From Hydnum rufescens UP504 (taxonomy: Eukaryota; Basidiomycota; Agaricomycetes; Cantharellales; Hydnaceae): a stretch of DNA of 45,317 nucleotides. Location: positions 4,708 through 50,024 of the forward strand of contig MU129226.1 in NCBI GenBank assembly GCA_014904985.1. Reading direction: 5' to 3'. Positions 21,327 to 29,752 of the stretch are shown in pieces. The notes beneath the pieces were generated by a model. The model saw nothing but the letters and a program-made list of their open reading frames with translations, had not been told where the DNA came from and did no database searches. The translations under genes were made by a program, and so were the position numbers. How positions within the stretch are numbered: the stretch's first letter is position 1; each line of letters opens with the position of its first letter.

Positions 21327-21476
21327 GGAATCACACACCCGCCACAGCAGGTGTGTGGTTCCATATCAGGTGAGTTCCTCCCCCCCACTACCTACAGCCA
21401 TGCAAAAAGAGCAGTGAAAGCTGCTCTTTTTGCATGTTCTTTAATTTTTAACTAATTTAAAAGTCATATTGTCTAG
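21327..21476 (+). other. P2 module 6: hairpin A7 plus 107-nt intron
   Basis: Hairpin A7 (21327-21362) pairs GGAATCACACACC with GGTGTGTGGTTCC, one G-T pair. The intron 21370-21476 has donor CAG|GTGAGT, branch TTAACTAATT and acceptor TGTCTAG. Hairpin B6 is at 21399-21436. Confidence 0.7.
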
Positions 21477-21607
21477 GTCTCGAGTCTCTTTGCAAACGAA
21501 TACTGATGCAAAACCCCCCGCAACCCCACTTATCGACGCCTGAATGATGGGGCACAGAGAAGACCCATACGACCAGTTGTACGGATGACCTGGAGTACAT
21601 GGTCCCA

Positions 21608-21763
21608 GTACCCCACACTCCCACAGTGGGTGTGGGGTACTACAAAGGTATGTCTCTTTTATTTTTTTTATTTCTTATTCTTGTGGCGCAAAAAGAGCAG
21701 CATAGGCTGCTCTTTTTGCACTGCATTGCTGTTCTACTAACATTTCATCATTTATTTCTCTAG
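21608..21763 (+). other. P2 module 7: hairpin A8 plus 116-nt intron
   Basis: Hairpin A8 (21608-21640) has outer stem GTACCCCACAC and its complement. The intron 21648-21763 has donor AAG|GTATGT, branch TTCTACTAAC and acceptor TTCTCTAG, the best consensus of the set. Hairpin B7 is at 21688-21719. Confidence 0.72.
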
Positions 21764-21903
21764 ATTCTGAACCAGAACCCCTGCGAGCCCCCAAGCAGAA
21801 CCCGCCGAATGAGACATGGCAAACAATTACCGCAAACAAAGCCCTGCAAATGAAGACCGACCCCTTCAAGGGAGTGCCCAAATGGAACTGACCCTGACCG
21901 GGG

Positions 21904-21945
21904 CATATGGACCCCACCCGCTGTGGCAGGTGTGGTGGGTATATG
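21904..21945. repeat. Exon hairpin A9, imperfect
   Basis: CATATGGACCCCACC pairs imperfectly with GGTGTGGTGGGTATATG. No donor or intron follows, so it mirrors A1 as the outermost hairpin of the array. Confidence 0.5.
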
Positions 21946-22033
21946 CAGGTGCATGGCCTGCATGAACTATGCCCCCCCCTGTGGTGGCAAACCCCAGGGG
22001 GGGGGGATAATATGTATATAGCGTAATATGTAT

Positions 22034-22045
22034 ATAATAATAGTA

Positions 22046-22080
<35 letters not shown>
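22034..22080. repeat. (TAA)n microsatellite
   Basis: A run of TAA/AAT units follows a G-rich run at about 21997-22007. It is non-coding. Confidence 0.9.
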
Positions 22081-22082
<2 letters not shown>

Positions 22083-22102
22083 GTAAACAAACAATAGTAA
22101 AT

Positions 22103-22258
22103 AAATAAATAATCTAGCACAGCCATGGATTGGCTGATAGATGGCCAAAAAAACTGAATTGGAATGGCTTGATTTTGGCTGAAAGGTCTGGGGGACCTCT
22201 TAGGTACCATTGTCTGCCCTGAAAGTGGTACCTAAATTAGGTCCCCTATGTGACTGAC
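22103..22258 (-). repeat. Right terminus of P2, homologous to the P1 ends
   Basis: Read inward it starts CTGGTCAGTCAC and contains AGGTACCACTTTCAGGGCAG, matching AGGTACCACTTCTGGGGCAG of P1, with further matches over about 60 bp. It abuts the cut integrase of element C. Confidence 0.75.
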
Positions 22259-22261
22259 CAG

Positions 22262-22595
22262 CCTGCTTCTGCAGCCTTCCATAAGGTGGCCTGGGCTTCG
22301 TCCATAGCCTTCCACATCCAAGTGATGAAGTCCAAGGCAGCTTCGATCATCCCAGCATGGACTGGTTCAATGCCAAGGCAGGGGTCCTGTCCAGAGTCAA
22401 GCCAGAATGGGGTCTGGTGTGTAGAGGAGTGCACACAGTTGTTATATGCGAATTCCACAATAGGGAGCCATTCCACCCAGTCATTCTGCCGGTGGTTAAC
22501 AAAGATCCAGAGGTATTGCTCAATTTCCTGATTGATGCACTCCGTCTGTCCATCCATCTGGGGGTGGAATGCTGTTGAGAAATTTGCCTTAACGC
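22262..22595 (-). pseudogene. Integrase, C-terminal part of the core (element C)
   Basis: It carries STAFHPQMDGQTECINQEIE, the conserved third catalytic block of retroviral-type integrases, with the catalytic Glu kept and the usual Arg after it now Cys. The frame is open to the break at 22262, after the KAL/MDEAQ helix and before the chromodomain or SH3-like tail. It is separated from the rest of the integrase by the insertion. Confidence 0.85.
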
Positions 22596-22859
22596 TGTGG
22601 AGGATAAAAACCTCCAGTATCAGAAAATGCGGAATCACACCACTTCCAGCCATTGGACAATCACATGACCAATTACAAAATTAATTATGGCTATGCGCAG
22701 AAATCAAATTCATTCTATAACTCCGTCAGTTTTGATTGGAGAGGTATGCCCATATAACGCTTGGAAAGCTACGATTCACACCTTTCGAACGGTACCAAAC
22801 ACAAGTCGAATGGATCAAAACTGCACTCTCCAGACCAATTTTACTATCAAAATCCGGAA

Positions 22860-23125
22860 TTTCCAGTAAAAAACGAATTTCTCCATCAGTTCGCATCCAA
22901 TCCTCTCGGAACAACCGCATCTAGAAAGATATGAAAAATCCACATCCAACGGTACCTAGTGCGCGAAGAACAAATCAAATCTGAACTCTACAGAATGGTA
23001 TTACTATCAGAATCAACACCCATCAGTAAAAAACAAATTTCTCTGTCAGTTTACACCGGATCTGCTCGGAATCACCGCGCCCAGAAAGCTGTTGAAAATC
23101 CGCATCTAATGCTACCAAGAGCGTC
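22860..23125 (+). repeat. Diverged duplication in the LTR-like insertion
   Basis: Two blocks share TTTCTC.TCAGTT, CTCGGAA.CACCGC and AGAAAG..(A/G)TGAAAA.TCC in the same order, roughly 175 bp apart. Confidence 0.55.
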
Positions 23126-23967
23126 TATTACGGATGCAGACTGCTGTTTCTGCATCGAATCCCATCCCATGCACTTGTCCCCATTATCAACCAACAACAA
23201 AACACCTTAACCATTGGACTATGCCCAAATTAATCTCCAAAACCCGGAGATATCCTTTCATTTCGCCTCCAGAATGCTCCACATGGTCAGTGACCACATG
23301 CTCCAAGCATTCCACATGCTCAGCAAATTGGTGACATCACCCCCCCTCATGATTCCTTTTGTTCTCTTTATGAATGACATCACTATGACATCACACTCTA
23401 TGGATTACTCAGCTATGACTGCATTATGACATCATAGTTTTATTACTCTTTTGTTCTGCTCCACTATGACCTCATAGTTTTATTAACTCTTTTGTTCTCA
23501 CATATGACTCACCCATGAGGGAGTCATATTTCTTAAACACAGCCACCTTCAGAAAAGTATAAAAGCTGGTAGATTTCCTGTATCCCCCGATCATCTCCTC
23601 TCTGGAAATCATCACTGTCAACCACTGTCAACTTTTCTGCTTGCCTCTAAAGAACAGTCTATCTATAAGCCATCTGGAGCTAAGTCATCTTCAAGGTTGT
23701 TGAGACAAAGCCACTGGTAGCCCTCTACGCGAATCACTAAAGCCAAGGATAGTTGCAGGACCTAAGGTTAGAGTTGCTGGACATCCAAGGAAAAGTAAGC
23801 ATAACGAAATACAAATCAGGTTTTGAAGAAAGAAGGAAGAAACGCACTAACAAGACTAACCAAGCACTGACCAGTCTGTAGCCCACAGATATCTGCATTT
23901 TGACCAGGAGAACGTAAACAAGAGTACACAAATATCAGTAAACAGACCAACACAACATGAACGATGT

Positions 23968-24120
23968 ATAAGCCTTTCTACAAGCATCCCCCACATATAA
24001 GCCTTTCCATAAGCATCCCACACCACGTATAAGCCTTTCCATAAGCATCCCACATGACGTATAAGCCTTTCCACAAGCATCACCCACATATAAGCCTTTC
24101 TATAAGCATCCCACACGACG
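23968..24120 (+). repeat. Five tandem copies of about 30 bp
   Basis: TATAAGCCTTTCCATAAGCA and close variants repeat five times, separated by CCCACA(TG)ACG-like joints. Confidence 0.85.
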
Positions 24121-24311
24121 TATCATTGACTACAGCTAGTCCATATCCCTTCCTATTCTCCACTGAACACCATACACACCTTGAAGAGTGTGATCAACCA
24201 TTGAAGCAAACCAACCCAATGAATAACAACAGAAATACAGTCTCCCATCTACACACTGGCTGAACCAGATTTTGATTTGACAGTCATTGGAGCTCCCAAC
24301 CCTTCTTCTAT

Positions 24312-25604
24312 AATGCCAAGGAGTGAGTTCAGTTCCTTCATGAACTTGGAAGTGAAGGTGGTGCCTCAGTTGCTGATGATGGTTTCTGGAAGGCCGTGAT
24401 GTCTCCACACATTGTCTCAGAACAGATGGGTGACCCTGGCAGAATCAACTGTGGTGGTTGTGGGCATTGCATGGATTCATTTGGATAACTGATTGACAAC
24501 AATCATCATGCTGTCAAATCCATGTGATTCTGGGAGTTCTGTGATCATGTCCACAGATATGACCTGCCATTGATGGTCCAGCACAGGGTTGGGGTGGAGT
24601 GTTCCAGATGGCTTGGAGGGGAAGGTTTTCATCTGGTTGCAAGTGTCACAGGCAGAGACATAGGTCGCAATGTATTGAGACATCCCTGGCCACCAGTAGT
24701 GGTGGGACACCAGCTTGTATGTCTTCCACTGTCCAGGGTGACCCATGGTCGGGGTATCATGGTGCTCATGCATGAGGTCATGACAGAGTTTGGGGTCCAA
24801 TGGGATGTATACATGGCCTTGGTGGAGAACTGTGGAGCCATGGAGTTCCCAATCCTTGAGGTGTGCCTTTGGTCCATCCCCATTCAGCTCCTTAACGATC
24901 TGGACTACTTTATTGTTGATCTCTGTTGCCCTTTTAATCCATGCCATCAGACTCTGGCTGGGCCCTTCGACTGTAATGACCTCCAGGGAGTCAGTGGCTT
25001 GTGCCTGGAAGGCAGCTGGTTTCAGGAGGACCACATCAGAATTGTCAGAGTCCCCATGTGGATGGTCTGACTGGTGTGAGAGGGCATCAGGCTTCCCAGA
25101 TTGTGTCCTGGAATGGTGTTGGAGGGTGAAGTTGAACTGAGAGAGGAATATGCTCCACCAGGTTTGCCTCTGGTTCAACTTCTGGGCAGACTGGAAGTAC
25201 TGGAGGTTCTGGTGTTCCATCAAGATCTCGACTGGGTGAGGGGAACCTTTGAGGTAGTGTCTCCAAGCTTCTAAGGCCCAGATGATGGCTAAGAGCTCCT
25301 TGTCATAGATGTCATAGTTTCTCTCAGCCTCAGATAAGCTTTTTGACAAGAAACCCACTGGGTGCCACTTTCCATCATCTTGGAGCTGGGAGAGTACAGC
25401 TCCTGTAGCATACCCAGAGGCATCTGCTTCTACCTGGAAGTGTCCAGACTTGGAGGGAAACACCAGGATCAGTGTGGAGGTGATGAGGGCTTTCAGTTTG
25501 AGGAAGGTGTTACATTCTGCATCAGTCCACTGGAAGGGTGTGTCTTTCTGGGTGAGGTCGTTCAGGGGTCTGGCAACCTTGGAAAAATCCTGAATGAATC
25601 ATCA
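24312..25604 (-). pseudogene. RNase H and N-terminal integrase (element C)
   Basis: RNase H begins with EADASGYATGAVLSQ and continues ERNYDIYDKELLAI, carrying the catalytic Asp and Glu. The integrase zinc-binding HHCC region follows (MGHPGQWKTYKL, YWWPGM, ACDTCNQMK), then the core with the first Asp in ISVDMITELP. The second catalytic Asp (usually SDRG) reads SN followed by a stop: the Asp codon became AAC and the next codon TGA. Other stops are TGA too. Two adjacent TGA codons (25599-25604) separate this frame from the reverse transcriptase. Confidence 0.88.
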
Positions 25605-26483
25605 GTAGAAGTTAATGAACCCTAAGAATGACTGTGTTTCTTTCAGGGTTTTGGGCTCCAGCCAGTCCGTTATGCCTCTGACTTTGACAGGGTCCATCTC
25701 CACATGGTCCAGCATGAATATCATCCCCAGGTATTTGATCTGATCCCAGAAGAACTCACACTTCTCCGGTTTCAGGAAGAGTTTGTTTTCCTGGAGGGTC
25801 TGTAGGATGCCTCGGACTCCTTGGACGTACTCTTCTCGAGTCTTGGCAAAGCACAAGATGTCGTCCAGGTACACAATGCATACTCCATTGTCGATCCATT
25901 CCCGGAGGACATTGTTGATCATGTTCTGGAATGTCCCAGGGGAGTTGCAGAGTCCGAAGAACATTACCAATGGTTCAAACAGTCCTCAGTTCATCTGGAA
26001 TGCTGCTTTCCATTCGTCTCCTTCTGCCATCCAGATGTTCTGGAATCCCCACCAGAGGTCAAGTTTCCCGAACACTTTGGCTCCACGGAGTCGCTTGATG
26101 ATGTCAGAAATCAGGGGTAAGGGGTATGTGTTCTTAACTGTGATGTCATTGAGTTTCTGGTAGTCCTGGACTAGGCAGAACCCTGCATCTTTTTTCTTCA
26201 TGAAGAACACTGGAGTGGCCATTGGAGACTTTGACAGACGGATTTGACTGGAAGTGAGATTCTCCTTCAGGAAGTCGTCAAGTTCTTTCTGTTCACCTGG
26301 GGACAGTGGGAACAGTTTGGTGGGAGGAGGTAGCTGAGTTCCTTCTTGAAATTCAATGTGGTGGTCCCATGGCTTCTGTGTGGGGAGTTGGTCAAAGGAG
26401 TCTTTGGAGAACACATCTTGGAAGTCATGGAATTCCTCGGGTATGAGCTCCCTGAAGGTTTTGGCAGGTTCGTTTGCTTTCAC
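25602..26483 (-). pseudogene. Reverse transcriptase (element C)
   Basis: Domain order is standard: SPMATPVFFMKKKDAGFCLV and QDYQKLN in the fingers, KLDLWWGFQNI carrying the first catalytic Asp, FGLCNSPGTFQ, and the catalytic YLDDIL. A TGA at 25986-25988 sits between the AAFQMN and GLFEPLVM blocks. Conserved Arg positions are Cys, Gln or Trp, in line with CpG decay. The usual length for Ty3/gypsy is kept. Confidence 0.92.
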
Positions 26484-26560
26484 CTTAGTGGCCTCTGCCA
26501 GCCTCTGAGAAGGGGTGGATGTTGCTCAGATGATTTCGGAGTGTTTGCTGTCATCAGGGA

Positions 26561-27348
26561 TAGTGTTGCCAAAGACTCAGGCTTGAGCCCGCTTGAGTCC
26601 AAGCCAAGTCCATTTTGAGCCGAGTCAAGCCAAGTCATTTGCTTACTAAGCAAAAGACTCGACTTGACTTCCAGCAACTTGGCTTGAGCTTGAAGTCGAC
26701 TCAAGCCAAGACTCAGTATTATGTATTTGATACAAAGAGAAGAATTAGATACTGCATAGGGACTGGGATAGTACAGAGAATTGAAGGTCTATATGACCTG
26801 GACACTGGTGGCAACCAATTCTAGGCCCCAGAAACCCACATCTACCAGTACGTACTTGCTGGTAGGTTTGTTTGTGATTTGACTTTTCTGAATTTTTTAT
26901 GTGATTACCTGTTTGCAGTAGGAGCATGACCCCAACATGCTTCTGAGTGGCAAAAAAATATGGGCCTGCCTGATATTGGTGTTGGGAGAGTTCCATTCAT
27001 ACAATTAGTCAGCACACCTGTACTTTCTCGGGAAGTACCGATCAAGTCACTCGAAGGAGCAAAATTTTTTGATCATTTCTGACCAATGGTGGTTGATCTG
27101 GACAACAAGCATGATGCTTCAAGATATTCTGAACACCATGACTGGCTTGCTGAGGAAGACAACTTGATTTAGGCTGATTAGTAAAGGTTCATTACATACA
27201 TAGGCGAGTTGTGGCTCAAGTCGACTTGAAGTCCAAGTCCAGTCCTAAATTTGGCTTGGCTTCAGCGATAAGCCAAGTCCTTCGGCAGTTGCACGGAGTC
27301 ACCTGAAAGTCAGTCCAAGTCGAGCCAAGTCAAGTTGTGGCAACACTA
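26561..27348. mobile_element. Non-autonomous hAT transposon, 788 bp
   Basis: Terminal inverted repeats TAGTGTTGCCA and TGGCAACACTA are flanked by a perfect 8-bp target duplication ATCAGGGA (26553-26560 and 27349-27356), the hallmark of the hAT superfamily. Subterminal repeats of CAAGCCAAGTC and GACTTGGCTTG are dense at both ends, as expected for transposase binding sites. There is no transposase frame, so it needs a source element elsewhere. It sits in the spacer between protease and reverse transcriptase. Confidence 0.92.
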
Positions 27349-27507
27349 ATCAGGGAAGTAGGCTGCAAAAATAGCATCCCCTTTTTCCAAGGTCAGGGTC
27401 TCATCATTGTCGTTCAGTGGTGCGGGCTTGTTCCAGGGTGTCTCCATGGCTTTCTGACCACCTCTCTCTCATTGGCGTTCTGTATTCCATATTCTCCAGA
27501 TCATTGC

Positions 27508-27870
27508 TCAGCAGTCAGATGGGCATTGGGTCAGTGTCAGCTTCCCTGTTGTCCAGTTGATCTCCAGGTTGTGGTGGTGGAGCCAGGTGTGCCCTATGAT
27601 CAATTTGGTTTTACCCAGTCCAATCATGGAGAACACCACCCATTTGGAGTGGTCATCAATCCAGAGGATGACTTCTACTTCTTCATGGACAGACCCCATC
27701 TCATTGAGTGTTCCATTGATGTTGTAGACTGGAATGGGGGGGGCAAGTGGCTGTACATCTAGTCCATTCTCCTTTGCAAAGGCTGGGTCCATGAACATCC
27801 CAGTTGCTCTGGAGTCCAGTAGAGTGGTTCTGGCACAGATGGTTCCAGCCTGGGGTGATTGGATTTTCAC
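27508..27870 (-). pseudogene. Aspartic protease (element C)
   Basis: TLLDSRATGMFMDPAFA is the active-site loop, where the Gly of DSG has become Arg by a G-to-A change. LIIGHTWLHHHNLEINW is the conserved second strand. The protease would process the Gag-Pol polyprotein in cytoplasmic particles, but this copy is inactive. Confidence 0.85.
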
Positions 27871-28221
27871 CTTGACTTCTGTGGCTCATCTAGGATCTTT
27901 GGAGAGGAGGTGGATTGAGGGCAGAGGGCTATAAATGGGGTTGGTATAGGTGGATACATTTTCAGAATCATCACTCTCATCATCGGAGAAAAACATGTCA
28001 TTTCTGATTCCATATGTACAGTTTTGGAGGGGGGTGAATCTGTTGGTCAAGCAAGATGCATCCTTCACTGCTGACTGTTGGGAAAACCCTGTGGAGTAGA
28101 TCCTGAGGGTTCCGGTGTGTCCTTTGCAGGTGGGGACAGCTTCTGTAGTTCCTTGCGGATGATTACTCTGATGTCTTCCATTGCCCAGATGAATTGTCAT
28201 GGCTTTTGTGGGTGCAGGCAA

Positions 28222-29158
28222 TCATGAGAGATGTGTCCCAGCTCCTGGCAGTTGTAACACTGTCATGCCTCTTGCTTCCATGTGGAGTCTACATCCATGG
28301 GGGCAAACGAAGTTGATGAGGAATGTGTAGCCACAGGAAGCACTGGGGTTGGCCTGGGGGCAGGGGGGTCGTCCGGGGCTTCTCTGTGGGTGTTGGAGGG
28401 TTCCTTGGTGCATAGGGGTTTGTGCCTGCTGTGGCCTTTCGGAACCAGAGGTATAAGTTGTCCAGCTGGCATGCTGTGTCCTGCCATCCTCCAAGGGTCT
28501 CCGGTAGGTCGCTGAGGTGCATTTTCTCCAGCAATTGTTTGCTGAGTCCTTGTTGGTATGCATCGATAAGGGCCTCTTCTCCGAAGCTGGTTCGACCTGC
28601 CAAGGCATCGAAGTGTGCGGTGTACTCCTTGGCAGACATCTTTCCCTACTTCAGGTTCCAAAGTTGGGACTGAGCAGTGAACTCTCAATCTGGCTCCCCA
28701 AAGGCACTCTCAAAGGCAACCAGGAACTCCTCAAAGGTCTCATATGGGTTGTGAGTCTTGGGGTCCAGGAAGGAGGTGGAAAGGCTTTCTGCCCATGCTC
28801 CAGTGGTTCTGTCCTTCATCCAGGAGAGGGTGTATAGGATTTCATGCAGCTCTGTGGGGTAGACTCTGGGCTGGAGAGCAATATTTAGCCAGATGGAGCA
28901 CAGGAAACCTTCCATCTTCTTCCAGTCTCCCAAGAACAGTTTGGGGTCTGCCCCCTTGGCCTCACAAGTGGATTGGGTAGGCAGGGGTTGCTGTTGGAGG
29001 GTCTGCTGAACTGCAGCAGACACAAAGCCTGCGATGTGTGTCCCTTGGTTCCACATGTCATCCAGTTCTTCTTGAAGGGCGGCATTCTGTTGTTGGAGTT
29101 GAGTGAGGAGGTGTTGGAGGTGGTCCTGTGGTGATGGCTACTGGAGCACCATCAGACA
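28222..29158 (-). pseudogene. gag: Gag with zinc knuckle (element C)
   Basis: An ATG near 29158 (MSDGAPVA) precedes a Gln-rich helix (QQTLQQQPLPTQ) and the Gag core (KGADPKLFLGDWKKMEGF, then NPYETFEEFLVAFESAFGEPD and SAKEYTAHFDALAGR). The zinc knuckle CYNCQELGHISHDC (about 28222-28263) fits C-x2-C-x4-H-x4-C. There is one shift near the start and stops after the core, so it is not translatable in full. Confidence 0.85.
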
Positions 29159-29159
29159 T

Positions 29160-29752
29160 TTCAGAATGAGGAGTGGGTGGAAAATTGGCAGTGCTGAGCA
29201 ATCCAGATGGTGGGCTCATGCAGGCTGGTCAGCCATATAGCCTTAGCTCAAAAGGAGTACCATTTTGATGTTTTGTCTGGGCCTGAGAGGCTTAAATTGG
29301 GGTTGATGTCAAATGATGATCAAAAACTGAATTTTGACCTTGTATTGATGGTTTTGACATCAAATTTGACATCAACCATTGTCAATGGCCTCAACTTCAA
29401 GGACTTGACAATATTTAGCTCAAGACAAGGGCTATACACATTAATGAATAATAATTCTAGTACATTAATCTTCACTATCTATGAGGGTGCTATCCATGAG
29501 TGCAATAAAACCAAGGTCCTCTACTTCACAATCCTCCTCTAGTTCTCCATCATCATCATCATCAGATGATACCACACTACTCAACCCATCATCCTTATGC
29601 CCCCTTGATGATATGCCTGAAACTCAACTGAGATGGTGATGTTCTAGAGGTATTGGAGGGTGGATATCATCCCAGCATGGGGTAGTTGACATAGAATTAA
29701 TGAGAGAAAGATCTTTTCTCCAAGTCACCAACCAGTTGTACAGTTGATGCAG
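29160..29752. other. Unassigned stretch between element C and the KDZ gene
   Basis: It is AT-rich with several variants of TTTGACATCAA. An ATCATCATC run is at about 29550. It should hold the 5' LTR of element C or the end of the KDZ element, but I could not find a matching LTR or terminal repeat. Confidence 0.4.

Larger units (their letters stand above)
19099..22258. mobile_element. P2: head-to-head element of hairpin-tagged exon-intron modules
   Basis: A 650-bp palindrome (20212-20861) sits in the middle. To its left four modules are oriented on the - strand, and to its right three on the + strand. Each module has an exon hairpin A next to a splice donor, then an intron with hairpin B. The right end (22103-22258) matches the terminus of P1 (GGTACCATTGTCTGCCC, AGTGGTACCTAA, GTGACTGACCA). 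The left end is missing: hairpin A1 runs straight into P1. The arms are far more diverged than in P1, so P2 is older. No transposase is seen. Confidence 0.7.
22596..24311 (+). mobile_element. LTR-like insertion (probable solo LTR) in the integrase
   Basis: It starts TGTGGAGGATAAAAACCTCC and ends CCCTTCTTCTAT. Flanking AACGC (22591-22595) and AATGC (24312-24316) form a 5-bp target duplication differing by one CpG transition, and removing the insert rejoins the integrase frame. TATAAAAG at 23558-23565 is a plausible LTR promoter. It has no coding frame of note. Internal repeats are present. A 1.7-kb LTR is long, so a composite or very short element is also possible. Confidence 0.65.
22262..29158 (-). 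mobile_element. Ty3/gypsy element C, nested insertions, inactive
   Basis: In - strand order: Gag, zinc knuckle, protease, reverse transcriptase, RNase H, integrase. The integrase is cut at 22262 by the P2 end, and no LTR is seen beyond the Gag start near 29158. A hAT element (26561-27348) interrupts the protease-RT spacer and an LTR-like insertion (22596-24311) interrupts the integrase core. The two target duplications give a clear history: retrotransposon first, the other two later. Confidence 0.9.

Noticed and set aside
19099..21946. CRISPR-like array of repeated hairpins
   Set aside because: The repeats are exon and intron hairpins with eukaryotic splice signals, the spacing is irregular, the orientation flips at the centre, and the genome is fungal.
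15489..22258. P1 and P2 as LTR retrotransposons with inverted LTRs
   Set aside because: There is no polypurine tract, primer site, Gag or Pol, and the arms are inverted over their whole length.
27337..27762. Open frame on the + strand opposite the element C protease
   Set aside because: It is the antisense shadow of a well-conserved protease and spacer.
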